The notes: a model not told the origin generated them from the sequence alone. 64,000 nt of DNA from Mycolicibacterium austroafricanum (GCF_902705885.1 NZ_CACSIP010000017.1:1-64000); one strand, 5' to 3'. Counted from the first letter of the stretch, positions 47,850-57,247 are shown. Program-made: numbers and translations.

Positions 47850-47855
47850 TGCTCC

Positions 47856-48200
47856 ATGCAGGCGACGGTCTTCGAGGCACTGGGTGAACCGAGTCGTCTG
47901 AGGATCGTCGAGTTGTTGCGCGCCGGGCCTCAGTCTGTCGGCGACATTGCTGAGACCCTGGGTATTCGCCAGCCACAGGTGAGCAAACACCTGCGAGTGC
48001 TCAATGAATCGGGAATCGTCGCCGGCGAAGCGCGGGCGCGGCGCCGGATCTATCACCTCGAGGTCGCGCCGTTCGAGGAGATCGGTCGCTGGGCGGAGTC
48101 GTTCGAACGGCTCTGGGAGATCCGACTCGATTCGTTGGGCCGCTATCTCGATTCCGTCACTCGTGAAGGGACACTTGATGAGCCAGAAGAAGACCGGTGA
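47856..48200 (+). CDS. ArsR-family regulator
   Basis: The 114-residue winged-helix protein (MQATVFEALGEPSRLRIVELL, recognition helix IRQPQVSKHLRVLNESGIV) has no metal-binding Cys. It belongs to the group that commonly regulates adjacent SRPBCC/AHSA1 genes, as here. It overlaps the next gene by 23 bases and is presumed autoregulated through the repeat at 47808. Confidence 0.9.
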   Translation: MQATVFEALGEPSRLRIVELLRAGPQSVGDIAETLGIRQPQVSKHLRVLNESGIVAGEARARRRIYHLEVAPFEEIGRWAESFERLWEIRLDSLGRYLDSVTREGTLDEPEEDR

Positions 48201-48549
48201 TCACAAAACCGACGAGGACGTCGTTCGTGACAAGATCGCCGAACTGCCGGCGTTCCGCGACGTCGCATCGCGGCTGCACGAGATCATCATGAAAGCCGCC
48301 CCCGAGCTCAAGCCGCGGCTGTGGTACGGCATGCCGGGATATGCGAAAAGCAAGAGCAGTCCCGTGATTTGCTTCTTCCGCGTCGACGCCGACGACTACG
48401 TGTCGTTCGGCCTGACCGAGAAAGCCGCACTCGCGCCCGAAGAGGGGGCACCGCACAAGTTGATCGGATTGGTTCCTAACCGAAATCGACGAACCCGCCG
48501 AAGCCCGGATCGTGGACATCGTCGCACGATCCGTCGGCTGATTCCGTAA
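48178..48549 (+). pseudogene. DUF1801 gene with a frameshift near its end
   Basis: The first 97 codons encode a DUF1801-type domain (LHEIIMKAAPELKPRLWYGMPGYAKS, FFRVDADDYVSFGLTEKAAL). After HKLIG the frame continues as an Arg-rich tail (RNRRTRRSPDRGHRR) to 48549. The neighbouring frame reads FLTEIDEPAEARIVDIVARSVG and stops at 48541, which is what the family predicts. A one-base insertion or two-base deletion at about 48469-48472 explains this. The core fold may survive with a changed tail. A sequencing error is the other explanation. Confidence 0.65.
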
Positions 48550-48563
48550 CCCGAGGAAAATTC

Positions 48564-49061
48564 ATGATCCTGCAGATGTTCAAGAAGACCAAGAGTCTGA
48601 AATTCGAACGCTCATACCGCGCCCCGGTCGAAACAGTCTGGCGCGCATGGACGCAACCTGAAATCCTTCGGCAGTGGTGGGGCCCCGAGAACACCCTCGT
48701 GCCCCAATGCGACGTCGACCTCCGTGTTGGCGGCCGGCTCTACGTCGTCATGGAGGCCGGCGCGGCCATGGGCAAGTACCGGGGGACGCGCTGGCCCATG
48801 GAAGGCACTTTCACCCGCATCGAAGACAACGCGCGGCTGACGTACGACGCTCGCTCCTGGACAGAGGGGGAGGAGGAGGGTTCGACGATTCACCACACCA
48901 ACGACGTCACCTTCGTCCAGCGCGAGGAGATGACCACTGTGCACCTTCACATCGCGGTCAGCAAGATCGGCCACAAAGCCAAGATGGCCGCGTTCGGCAT
49001 GAAGTGGGGCTACAAGCAACAACTCGACAAGCTCGAGAACTTTCTGTCACAGCAGTCATGA
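48564..49061 (+). CDS. SRPBCC (AHSA1-like) family protein
   Basis: The 165-residue protein is a single START/SRPBCC fold: LKFERSYRAPVETVWRAWTQPEILRQWWGP, the central GGRLYVVMEAG and RWPMEGTFTRIEDNARL, and the C-terminal helix KWGYKQQLDKLENFL. Such proteins bind hydrophobic ligands and are often encoded behind an ArsR regulator and a DUF1801 gene. The ligand is unknown. Confidence 0.87.
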   Translation: MILQMFKKTKSLKFERSYRAPVETVWRAWTQPEILRQWWGPENTLVPQCDVDLRVGGRLYVVMEAGAAMGKYRGTRWPMEGTFTRIEDNARLTYDARSWTEGEEEGSTIHHTNDVTFVQREEMTTVHLHIAVSKIGHKAKMAAFGMKWGYKQQLDKLENFLSQQS

Positions 49062-49099
49062 GCGGCCGCGTGGGGCCGACCGACCACGGCTACCGAGGG

Positions 49100-49741
49100 T
49101 CAGCTCGTGGCGTCGAGGATCTTGATCGCGAAGACCAGGGTGTCACCCGGCGCGATGCCAGCGCCGGGCTGACCTTCCGGGTAGCCGTCTGCCGAGGTCA
49201 TCGCAACACCTACCGTGGAACCCACCGTCTGTCCGGCGATGGCTTTCTGAAAGCCCGGCACGACCCCATCGAGCGGGAACTCGACGGGTGGACCGCCCTG
49301 GTAGCTGCTGTCGAACACTGATCCGTCGCGGCCGTTGACTCCCATGTAGCAGACCGCGACCGTCGCTGTGTCGGCCACGACCGGCCCGTCGCCGGCCTGC
49401 AGGGTGTGCACCTGGGTCTCACCGACGCTGAACGGTGCGGTCACGTCGATGACGGGAGCAGTCGTATCCGTCGAACCGGTGACCGCGACGCTGCCGCTCG
49501 CGCCGGGCAGTGTCCATTCCGGCGCTGCGCTCTGCTCCGGTGCCGTCGCCGGGCACCCGCTGCCTGCGGCCGCCGGAGTCTCGGCGATCGGCGGCGGGAA
49601 ATACTCGGCGGTGGGTGTGGTCGGCGAGGTCGTATCGGTCGGCGACGCGCTCGATTCGGAGCCGCATGCGGCGAGAGTCAGGACAAGCGAAGCGGCGCAC
49701 GCCACGACGGCGACCGATGGGGACACACGGGAAGAGTTCAC
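49100..49741 (-). CDS. Lipoprotein FKBP-type peptidyl-prolyl isomerase
   Basis: The 213-residue lipoprotein has a lipobox LTLAACG (Cys about 26), a Ser/Thr/Pro-rich linker (to about 105) and an FKBP domain: VAVCYMGVNGRDGSVFDSSYQGGPPVEFPLDGVVPGF, then AIAGQTVGSTVGVAMT and a terminal LVFAIKILDAT. It should catalyse proline isomerisation in proteins outside the membrane. It converges with the SRPBCC gene and lies downstream of an AraC gene on the same strand. Confidence 0.88.
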   Translation of the reverse strand: MNSSRVSPSVAVVACAASLVLTLAACGSESSASPTDTTSPTTPTAEYFPPPIAETPAAAGSGCPATAPEQSAAPEWTLPGASGSVAVTGSTDTTAPVIDVTAPFSVGETQVHTLQAGDGPVVADTATVAVCYMGVNGRDGSVFDSSYQGGPPVEFPLDGVVPGFQKAIAGQTVGSTVGVAMTSADGYPEGQPGAGIAPGDTLVFAIKILDATS

Positions 49742-49786
49742 GGTCCGTCAGGCTAGCCGACCTCCAACGGCACGGCCATCTCCCGC

Positions 49787-50785
49787 CTAGCGATTCAGGG
49801 TGTGTTCGGGCGCGCACCCATAGAGCTCGAGGTAGTTGCTCCGGAAGTGGGCGAGATCCCAGAAACCCCACCGGCGGGCGATCCCGGCCACGCTGGTGAC
49901 TCCGGGGTCAGCCGTCGCGAGATCGCGGTGGACGTAGCTCAATCGGATTTGTTGGAGGTATTGGGTCGACGAGCGTTGCCGGTGCCTGACGAACAGCGTT
50001 TCCAGTGCGCGCGCGGAGACCCGCGCCGCGTCAGCGATATCCGCCGGTGAAATGTCGTCGTGGACGTTGTCATCGATGAATGCGGTGGCACGGCGAAGCG
50101 CATCGTGGTTGTCACTGTCGTGGTTGTCTCTGTCACCGACCGGCCCCGGAGGGTCGCCCGCCGTGTTGGGGAACGCTGCCAACATGCTGGCGGCCAGATA
50201 CCGGGCGACACCGCTGGAGATGAGCGGCTCCACCGCGGCGAACGGATTGCCGAGTAGACCGTGACGAATATGGTCGATGACGTCGACGAGATGCTGATTG
50301 GCGGCCGCGGACACTGGCGCCGAATCGGTCAGGTACGCCGGCGCAGCATCCGGGTCCCGGCCCAAAGCCTCAGCCAGAGCGCGCCGTGGAACGTTGACCA
50401 TGTGGTAGCGCGCGTGTCGGCACCGTCCTACCAGTGGGCGTCCCGCGGCGGTGCCGAATGCAACGACCGCGCCGGTTCCATGGCTGCGCGCCGGCCCCCG
50501 CAGTGGGGTCTCCTCGAGCACGCCCGAATGCACCCTGCACAGCAAAATGTTCTCGGGGGCGGCCATCTCGTAGCTCATGTCGTAGGTGTACTCGGAGTCG
50601 TCGATACTGAGCGCTCCGACATCGCTGCGCCACACCCGGGTCCGGGTGATGCCACCGGACGCCGACTTCTCGATGCGGATTGCCCCGAACGCAGCCCCGA
50701 TCTGCTCTTCAGCCTGGTCGAGGTCGTCCGCGCTGATCAGACATCTACCGGCGGGCGGCCCGGGCTTTTCCTGCACGAGTCTCAC
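49787..50785 (-). CDS. AraC-family transcriptional regulator
   Basis: The 332-residue protein has an N-terminal cupin-like ligand domain of the AraC_binding_2 type (about 20-200) and a C-terminal double helix-turn-helix (about 225-330). The latter has SPADIADAARVSARALETLFVRHRQRSSTQYLQQIRL and SVAGIARRWGFWDLAHFRSNYLELYG. Its target is unknown. Its promoter side meets the end of a broken DinB gene. Confidence 0.87.
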   Translation of the reverse strand: MRLVQEKPGPPAGRCLISADDLDQAEEQIGAAFGAIRIEKSASGGITRTRVWRSDVGALSIDDSEYTYDMSYEMAAPENILLCRVHSGVLEETPLRGPARSHGTGAVVAFGTAAGRPLVGRCRHARYHMVNVPRRALAEALGRDPDAAPAYLTDSAPVSAAANQHLVDVIDHIRHGLLGNPFAAVEPLISSGVARYLAASMLAAFPNTAGDPPGPVGDRDNHDSDNHDALRRATAFIDDNVHDDISPADIADAARVSARALETLFVRHRQRSSTQYLQQIRLSYVHRDLATADPGVTSVAGIARRWGFWDLAHFRSNYLELYGCAPEHTLNR

Positions 50786-50923
50786 CTACCCGGGGTCTCT
50801 TTCCCTGCGTTTCTCTCGCCACTTTACGACGTGTGGGCGTGCTGCTGGCAACTTCTGCGACATGGCGCGGGCAATTCAGCGCCTCGCGGGTGCCCGACCA
50901 GAGCCGCTCAGATCTCGACGATC

Positions 50924-51413
50924 TCAGCGGCCGGTTCTCCCATCGATGAGTTCCCGGAGGATGTCCATGTGTCCGGCGTGACGGCCGGTCTCTTCGATCA
51001 TGGGGGATCAGTGCCCACCTCACCGACGGTGACCGACCGCTGCGCGCGGGCCGCGCGCAGGGCGATTCGAGATCCGGGTTGCTGACGATGACGTTGTTGG
51101 CTTCGGCCGTGACGCGTCGGTACTCCTCGATCAACGAATCGACGGCGGTGTCGGAATCAGCGTGAAACGTCGCGGACCAGTCGCCGACATCCTCGCCGAG
51201 GAAGGTGAAGCGCTCGACATGGATCAAATGATTGAGCAGACCGAGCAGGTTGGTGCCGGAAGGGACGCCCGGTTGGCGTACTTGCGGTTCCGGCGCACCG
51301 CGAATCTTGCGGGCGACGGAATCCCGGAGGTAGTCGAGGAAGCCCAGCAGTACGTCACGCTCGCCGCCGCCGGTTGCCGGTGGCGGCCTGTCGGTTCGTC
51401 GCGGCGTTGGCAT
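50924..51413 (-). pseudogene. DinB/DUF664 family gene with a frameshift
   Basis: The gene starts with MPTPRRTDRPPPATGGGERDV and reads as a DUF664 DinB-like protein through PARSGRSPSVRWALI. At a run of five G (51002-51006 on the plus strand) the frame breaks. After restoring one base the sequence continues MIEETGRHAGHMDILRELIDG and stops at 50924 as expected. The unshifted frame instead runs into the AraC gene as an Arg-rich tail. DinB proteins of this group bind metal through conserved His residues; two of these lie after the break. A homopolymer sequencing error is possible. Confidence 0.65.
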
Positions 51414-51528
51414 GTGACGACATTAGACAACTCCCCATGACACGGGATGACACGGCGAACGATGAGTTTGTTCCTTCCACGAGGTCTATCCCTTCGGAAC
51501 GAAGCAGCATGCGGCGAAAGGAGAAGCG

Positions 51529-52371
51529 ATGGGCGCCGAGCGTTCCCGTACCGGTCACCTATCGGTGAACGGGCTCCACCTCTACTACGAGGTCCACGGC
51601 GAACGTGAAACGTCGAAGCCTCCGTTGCTGTTGATCCCCGGCGCATTCATGGCCGCCGATTCGATGGCTGCGTGGACGCAGGCTTTCGTGTCCACTCGCA
51701 CGGTGATCGTGTTCGACCAGCAAGGACACGGCCGCACCCCGGACACCCCGCGGGAGATGTCGTACGAACGGTTCGCCGACGATGCTGCCGGGTTGCTGCA
51801 CGCACTGGGAGTGGAACGCGTAGACGTGATGGGCTACTCGCAGGGCGGCGGGGTGGCACTGCAGCTGGCGATCCGTCACCCGTCGCTGGTGAGCAAGCTG
51901 GTCTCGATGTCGGCCACTTTCCGCAGGGATGGCTGGTACCCGTCGGTGTTCGAGGCCATCGCGGGCCTGAACGCCGAGGCGTTCGCCGCGACACCCGTCG
52001 AGAAAGCCTTCAAAGTCCATACCCCTGATGGTGCGGCATTCGATGCCTACATCGAGAAGATGAAGGTGTTGAACATCAACGACCAGAACATCAGTGACGA
52101 CCAGATGCGTTCGATCTCCGCGCAGACGATGGTGATCGTCGGCGATGCGGACGGCGTGAAACCCGAACATGCACTGGAGATGTTCAAGCTACGCGGTGGG
52201 GGTGACGCGCAGGCAGCGGCGACGGGCACGTTGCAGAAGGCGCCTGCCGCCCGTCTTGTGGTGCTGCCGGCGATGTCGCACATCGCCATCTCGGGGGAGT
52301 CGGAACGATTGGCGCCTCTCATCGGCGCGTTTCTCGACGACGTGACACCGCAGACGCCGCAACTGTTCTAG
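51529..52371 (+). CDS. Alpha/beta hydrolase
   Basis: The 280-residue hydrolase has PPLLLIPGAFMAADSMAAW (oxyanion loop), the elbow VMGYSQGGGVALQLA with the nucleophile Ser, the acid in VIVGDADGVKPEH and the base His in LPAMSHIAISG. It resembles mycobacterial epoxide-hydrolase-like and C-C hydrolase-like proteins; the substrate is unknown. GAAAGGAG precedes the ATG at the right distance. It is divergent from the broken DinB gene. Confidence 0.83.
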   Translation: MGAERSRTGHLSVNGLHLYYEVHGERETSKPPLLLIPGAFMAADSMAAWTQAFVSTRTVIVFDQQGHGRTPDTPREMSYERFADDAAGLLHALGVERVDVMGYSQGGGVALQLAIRHPSLVSKLVSMSATFRRDGWYPSVFEAIAGLNAEAFAATPVEKAFKVHTPDGAAFDAYIEKMKVLNINDQNISDDQMRSISAQTMVIVGDADGVKPEHALEMFKLRGGGDAQAAATGTLQKAPAARLVVLPAMSHIAISGESERLAPLIGAFLDDVTPQTPQLF

Positions 52372-52394
52372 ACCGACAGTCGGGGCGGCCTCAG

Positions 52395-54212
52395 CTAGGC
52401 GGCGGCTTCGATGGTGATCTCGGAGATCTCCGTACGACTCTGTCCGTCCAGGGTGCCCAGCTTCGGGATCCACACCAACACGTACGACGTGGGGGTGTGA
52501 TCGTCGACCACGATCCGGTTCTCGCCAGGCTGGACCGGCATCGGGGGTGTCAATTCGGTTGTGTCGGAGAGACTTCCGGGAGATGAGCTGTCAGCTGCAC
52601 GAATCTGGATATCGGTCCCGGTGCTTGCCAGCTCGACCTGCACAGCGCCGATCTCGGTGGGCTCGGGTAACTGCAGGATCAGACCCACGCCTTGTTTGAA
52701 GGCGGGGAAGGGGGTCGCGTCGACATAGGTGTCGCTGCGCCATGCGGTGCCGGCGTCGCCGTCGATGGCCAACTCGGCTTCGGCCGGATGATCCGGCGAA
52801 CCTCCCGGAGAGAAGACGGTGGCGCTCACCGGGGTGACGATCGGTCCGGGACCCGCTCGGTGTGACCACAGACCGAACCCGTCGGTCAACACTGCCGCCA
52901 GCGCGACCACCACCACGGCAACGACGGCCACGACCACGGCCGCCAGGCGCGCTCGGCGCGTGGATCCACGCGCTGCGTCCGCCGGCGTCACGGCCATCGA
53001 GCGCCCTTTCGGACGCCCAGGGGGCCGGACCGAATGGTTCTGGACGGATTCGCCGAGCAGGGTATCGCCGTCGAACATGCCGTGGACCTCGACGACATCA
53101 CCATCTGCGAGGTGCCCGGTGATCGACGTCCCCCGCAATTCGACCGGCACCGTGGAGTCGAGTTGGCCGGTTGCTCCGTATTGCTCGACAACGAAGGACC
53201 AGACCTCCTGATCGTCGTCGGTTCCAGCCTGCTTCTTGTGCACGTCGCGGGCCGCGCCGTAGACCGACATCCTGGTCAGTCGCCTGGTATGGGGCGGCGA
53301 ATCATCGCCGAGGTCACGGGCGACGTCGAACGCAGCGGTGTGCACCAACGTGTCGGACGGTTGATCGGCCACGTCCGGCTCACCCGCAAATGCGCGCGCG
53401 AAGGCGCTGCAGGTGGGATAGCGGTTGTCGGGATCCTTGGCCAGCGCCTTGTCCATGACGGCGTCGAGCCAGGCCAGATCGGGCCTGCGGGTCGACAGCT
53501 TCGGGGGTGGGGTCTTGAGGTGGTTGCCCACGACGACCACGCGGTTGGCGTGGGAGAACAACGGCACCCCGGTGAGCAGGTGGTATGCGGTGGCCGCCAG
53601 GGCGTACTGGTCCACGCGGCCGTCGATGTCATTGCTGACGAGTTGTTCGGGGGCGGCGTAGTTGACGGTGCCGATCGCGACGTTGACGTCGGTGAGCCCG
53701 TCCACGTCGTCGGCCCCGCGCGCGATACCGAAGTCGGTGAGCAGGATACGGCGCCGGGCGCCGGCCGACGAGTTGGCGACCAGGATGTTGCCCGGCTTGA
53801 CGTCCCGGTGCAGCAGCCGGCGTTCGTGCGCGAAGTCCAACGCGTCCGCCACGGCCGTCACGATCTCGGCGACGTCGTCGTAGGGCATTCCGGACGGGTA
53901 GCGCTCGGTCAACAACTGACCGGCATCTGTGCCCTCCACGTAGTCCATCGAGATCCACAGATGACCGTCGAACTCGCCGCGGTCATGCACCCCGACGATG
54001 TGCGGGTGCCACAACGTCGCCGCCAGCTCCGCTTCACGGATGAAACGCGCAGGAAAGTCCCCGTCGCCGGTAGCTTCCAGCGACAGAATCTTCAGCGCGT
54101 CCAGTCGGGGGAGGCGGGGATGACGGGCCAGGTATACCTCGCCCATACCGCCACTGCCGAGCAGCCGCTGAATGGTGTAACCAGCGAAAATATCGCCGCC
54201 TTCATACGGCAT
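52395..54212 (-). CDS. Transmembrane Ser/Thr protein kinase with OB-like and discoidin-like parts
   Basis: The 605-residue kinase has a Hanks-type kinase domain (about 11-275) with GSGGMGEVY, Lys41, HRDVKPGN (Asp137), DFG at 160 and APEQ. A cytoplasmic beta-rich section (about 325-395, [22 protein letters not shown]) looks like an OB fold. One membrane segment follows (about 420-445). The outer domain (about 450-605, [37 protein letters not shown]) resembles the discoidin-like domain at the end of mycobacterial MviN. The kinase lobe is closest to PknF-type enzymes. The outer domain probably binds an envelope glycan. Confidence 0.88.
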   Translation of the reverse strand: MPYEGGDIFAGYTIQRLLGSGGMGEVYLARHPRLPRLDALKILSLEATGDGDFPARFIREAELAATLWHPHIVGVHDRGEFDGHLWISMDYVEGTDAGQLLTERYPSGMPYDDVAEIVTAVADALDFAHERRLLHRDVKPGNILVANSSAGARRRILLTDFGIARGADDVDGLTDVNVAIGTVNYAAPEQLVSNDIDGRVDQYALAATAYHLLTGVPLFSHANRVVVVGNHLKTPPPKLSTRRPDLAWLDAVMDKALAKDPDNRYPTCSAFARAFAGEPDVADQPSDTLVHTAAFDVARDLGDDSPPHTRRLTRMSVYGAARDVHKKQAGTDDDQEVWSFVVEQYGATGQLDSTVPVELRGTSITGHLADGDVVEVHGMFDGDTLLGESVQNHSVRPPGRPKGRSMAVTPADAARGSTRRARLAAVVVAVVAVVVVALAAVLTDGFGLWSHRAGPGPIVTPVSATVFSPGGSPDHPAEAELAIDGDAGTAWRSDTYVDATPFPAFKQGVGLILQLPEPTEIGAVQVELASTGTDIQIRAADSSSPGSLSDTTELTPPMPVQPGENRIVVDDHTPTSYVLVWIPKLGTLDGQSRTEISEITIEAAA

Positions 54213-54281
54213 GGGTCAAAGCCTACAAAAGAGTCACCGTCGCACCGCGTCGAGTGACGATCGAGACGCCCCGCCAGTTGA

Positions 54282-55097
54282 TCATCGACGCCTATCGTCT
54301 CGCCACGTGAGCACCTGCTTGAGGGATGTGAGGTCGTAACCGTCGTCCGCGGTGAGTTCGGTCTGGAACAGAGTCACGCCCGCCTCGCGGAAAGCATCGG
54401 CGCTGTCGGCGTCCTTCCACAGCGTCGAGCGTTCGATATCGGCGCCGTTGCGCCCGAACGTGGCCGCCAGCTCATCGACACGGTCGCTGGACCGGCGGAA
54501 CGCGTCGAGGTCCTGGAACGCGTGCCAGATGTCGGCGTGGCGGGCTACGGCGGGCAGCGATCGCTTGGGCCCCGTGCCGCCGATGAGGATCGGCAGCTTG
54601 CGCACGGGCGGCGGAATCAGCGCAGCCAGCCGGTTCTCGATGCGGATCAGGCTCTCGTCGAACCGATCGAAGCGGGAGCCGAAGGTTCCGAATTCGTAAC
54701 CGTAGGTGGTGTAGTCCTTTTCGTACCACCCTGCTCCGAGGCCGAGGATGAGTCGGCCGCCGCTGATGTGGTCGACGGTGCGTGCCATGTCAGCGAGCAG
54801 GTCCGGGTTGCGGTAACCGACACCGGTCACGAGCAGCCCGATCTCGGCGTGGGAGGTGATCTCACCCCATGACGCGAGCGCGGTCCAGCCCTCGAAGTTG
54901 GCGACGTCGGGCTGCTCGTCGAACATGACGGGCTTGCCGTCGACGAGGGCTTTCATCGCCGGGCGGTGGAAGTGGTCATAGCCGAAGATCACGTCGACGC
55001 CGAGGTCGTCGGCCGCCAGGACGGCGTCGCGCCACGTGCGGTAGTCGGGCGTGCCGCCAGGCTGGATCTGTACGGCGACGCGGACGGGACGGGTCAT
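54282..55097 (-). CDS. LLM-class F420-dependent oxidoreductase
   Basis: The 271-residue protein is a luciferase-like monooxygenase-fold enzyme: VRVAVQIQPGGTPDYRTWRDAVLAADDLGVDVIFGYDHF, LLVTGVGYRNPDLLADMARTVDHISGGR, LGLGAGWYEKDYTTYGYEF and PILIGGTGPKRSL. The GxGWYExD segment is typical of mycobacterial F420-dependent members. The ATG at 55097 has GGAGCAG upstream; an ATG at 55136 is less likely. The substrate is unknown. Confidence 0.88.
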   Translation of the reverse strand: MTRPVRVAVQIQPGGTPDYRTWRDAVLAADDLGVDVIFGYDHFHRPAMKALVDGKPVMFDEQPDVANFEGWTALASWGEITSHAEIGLLVTGVGYRNPDLLADMARTVDHISGGRLILGLGAGWYEKDYTTYGYEFGTFGSRFDRFDESLIRIENRLAALIPPPVRKLPILIGGTGPKRSLPAVARHADIWHAFQDLDAFRRSSDRVDELAATFGRNGADIERSTLWKDADSADAFREAGVTLFQTELTADDGYDLTSLKQVLTWRDDRRR

Positions 55098-55131
55098 GGC
55101 TGCTCCTGAGTCGGGGAAGGGCAACTCCTGA

Positions 55132-55275
55132 GCCAAGTTCGACGGCGCGGAGTTTATTCCGGAAGCTGGCCCCGCCCAGGTCGGCCTGTCGTGGCTGCTC
55201 CACTACGCGCCCACCGTGCTGCTCATCGCCGGAACCAGCTCGATCGTGCACTCGGAGCAAGATGTCGCCGTAGGC
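55132..55275 (+). pseudogene. C-terminal remnant of an aldo/keto reductase
   Basis: The open frame after a stop at 55129 encodes PAQVGLSWLLHYAPTVLLI then AGTSSIVHSEQD. This is close to the C-terminal block of aldo/keto reductases (typically AQVALAWLL, PIPGTSS and HLEEN). The first 250 or so residues are missing, and the frame continues into unrelated sequence. The rest of the stretch to 55519 contains nothing recognisable. Confidence 0.55.
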
Positions 55276-55519
55276 TCCGGCTCGCCCGATGAGGACCAGA
55301 TGCGGCGAACTCTCCGTTGTTGTGTCGTTCGGCGGCTCGATGTGACGCCCGACCCGATATTGCCTAACACGCGAGAAACCCTGGGCGGAATGGGGATAAG
55401 CAACGGCCGACTATCCAGACCAGCGCTGCGGTTCGTCCTCGATCTCGGACGCGAACTTGACTGGATGTCCACGCCCGGATGGACGGTTGACAGTGCGGCT
55501 CGTTGGGCAGGGCAGCGGA

Positions 55520-55753
55520 CTAGAGTTGCCCCAGAGGCCGGCAGACATTGGACAAGGCGTTCCAGTACTCACCGGGTGCACAATCGCCCGCCGGACGCGG
55601 CGTCTGGCAGGTGTTGGTGATCGGATCCCAGAACTGGCCGTTGATGCAGTTCAGCGGCTGTGCGGACCCGATTCCGGCCCCGAACAGCGACACGGCAGCA
55701 ATGGGGGCGGCGGCGAGAGTGGCGATGGTCGAACGGACATATAGATTTCGCAT
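55520..55753 (-). CDS. Small secreted Cys-containing mycobacterial protein
   Basis: The 77-residue protein has a signal peptide (TIATLAAAPIAAVSLFGAGIGSA, cleavage near residue 31). The mature part has about 45 residues and four Cys in two similar units: NCINGQFWDPITNTC and DCAPGEYWNALSNVC. This internal duplication suggests two disulfide-linked loops. Such small exported proteins are common in mycobacteria; I know of no function. Confidence 0.72.
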   Translation of the reverse strand: MRNLYVRSTIATLAAAPIAAVSLFGAGIGSAQPLNCINGQFWDPITNTCQTPRPAGDCAPGEYWNALSNVCRPLGQL

Positions 55754-55885
55754 GGGTCGATCTTGCCCGACGACGAGGGTCCTCAGACCCCGTCAGGCGA
55801 AACAATTCCCACGCACTTGTCGGTTCAGTCGCCGTGTGGTTCGGCAGGGGTTGTGCCGCGAGTGATCGGGCGGTGGGTTCCACGG

Positions 55886-56359
55886 TTAGCGGGTGTCGCC
55901 GGTGGTGCCTCCGTACGTGGTGATCTTGTATTCGGTCGCGGCGAGGGAGAGGGTGAGTTCGCGAATCTGGCGGCGGATGGTGTCGCGGTGTTCGAGGAGC
56001 ATGTCGAGCCGTTCAGGTACCGTCTGATCGCCGCTGTCGACCAGCTCGATGTAATGCTGCAGATCGCGGATAGCCATGCCGGACAACCTCATCCGGGTGA
56101 GGAAGACAAGCCGACGCACCGCCTCGGGCTGGTAGCTGCGGTGGCCGCTGCTGTCGCGGTCAACCGCGACCAGACCGGCACGTTCGTAGTAGCGCAAGGT
56201 GTGCGCAGACACGTCGAGCAGCTCGGCGACCTCGGTGATACTCATCGGCGCGCGGACCTCACTGGTGTCGGCGAGGCGGTGGATGACCTCGACTGACATC
56301 GGGCCGTCGATCTCGCCGAGTGCGGCGAGCGCCCTGCTCATCAGGTCGTCGGTGGACAT
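55886..56359 (-). CDS. MerR-family regulator
   Basis: The 157-residue protein has a MerR DNA-binding domain (MSITEVAELLDVSAHTLRYYERAGLVAVDRDSSGHRSY from residue 39) and a dimerisation helix (LLEHRDTIRRQIRELTLSLA). An unusual 38-residue N-terminal extension precedes the domain; the ATG at 56359 with AGGATCGGG upstream supports it. No metal-binding Cys is present. It lies eight bases after a short-chain dehydrogenase gene and probably controls the operon. Confidence 0.85.
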   Translation of the reverse strand: MSTDDLMSRALAALGEIDGPMSVEVIHRLADTSEVRAPMSITEVAELLDVSAHTLRYYERAGLVAVDRDSSGHRSYQPEAVRRLVFLTRMRLSGMAIRDLQHYIELVDSGDQTVPERLDMLLEHRDTIRRQIRELTLSLAATEYKITTYGGTTGDTR

Positions 56360-56367
56360 ACCCGATC

Positions 56368-57240
56368 CTAGATCGGACGTACTGAAGCGGCGACGTCGGT
56401 GAAGTCGGCGCTGCGAGCCAGCTCAGCCCACCGGCTCACCCCATCCAGACCACGCTGGTAGGTGGCTGTGAGCCGCTCGACGGCCTCGGCGCCGAGCGGC
56501 AGCCGCAGCGGCACGTCCTCGGAATGGGCCAGGGAGACAACGATCTGCGCGGCCTTCACCGGGTCGCCTTCCTGGTTGCCGTCCGCTGTGGCCATGTCGG
56601 CTCGCACATCGGTCAAACCCTCCCGGTAGGTGGGTGAGATGGCGGTGAAGTCGAGGACGTCCGCGGCGTTGAACGTGGTGCGGAACCGGCTGGGTTCCAC
56701 CAGCATCACACGAATCCCGAACGGCGCGACCTCGCCGGCGAGGGCCTCAGACCATCCCTCCAACGCGAACTTCGACGCCGAGTAGGTCGAGACACCGGGG
56801 AACGACATCCGGCCGCCCTGGCTGCTCATCTGCACGATCGTCCCGCCCCCCTGGGCCCGCATGATCGGTAATGCTGCACGAACGAGGGCGGCGGGACCGA
56901 ATAGGTGCAGGTCCATCAGGTCGCGCAGTTGCGCGTCGGTGACTTCCTCGGCGGCGCCGACGATGGCTCGCCCCGCGTTGTTCACCAGGACGTCGAGTCG
57001 GCCGTAACGGTCGACAGTGGCCTGAACGAGGCTGGCGGCGTTGGTGGTGTCTCGGACGTCGAACTGGACGCTTGTGACGCGGTCGCCGAAGGTGGTGTTC
57101 AGGTCGGCCACGGCGTCAGGATTACGGACCGCGGCCACGACGTGATCGCCCGCGGCAAGGGCAGCCTCGGCCATTGCACGTCCGAGTCCGTTCGAGGCTC
57201 CGGTGATGATCCACGTCTGTGCTGCCGTCGGTGTTGTCAT
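56368..57240 (-). CDS. Short-chain dehydrogenase/reductase
   Basis: The 290-residue enzyme has the Rossmann motif WIITGASNGLGRAMAEAALA, the NNAGRAIVG motif, and the catalytic Ser in VQMSSQGGR, with Tyr and Lys in STYSASKFALEGW. It belongs to the classical SDR group often annotated as oxidoreductase or ketoreductase. ATG 57240 (MTTPTAAQTW) is chosen; the longer frame upstream crosses the promoter. It is the first gene of a pair with the MerR gene. Confidence 0.88.
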   Translation of the reverse strand: MTTPTAAQTWIITGASNGLGRAMAEAALAAGDHVVAAVRNPDAVADLNTTFGDRVTSVQFDVRDTTNAASLVQATVDRYGRLDVLVNNAGRAIVGAAEEVTDAQLRDLMDLHLFGPAALVRAALPIMRAQGGGTIVQMSSQGGRMSFPGVSTYSASKFALEGWSEALAGEVAPFGIRVMLVEPSRFRTTFNAADVLDFTAISPTYREGLTDVRADMATADGNQEGDPVKAAQIVVSLAHSEDVPLRLPLGAEAVERLTATYQRGLDGVSRWAELARSADFTDVAASVRPI

Positions 57241-57247
57241 GGCCGTG

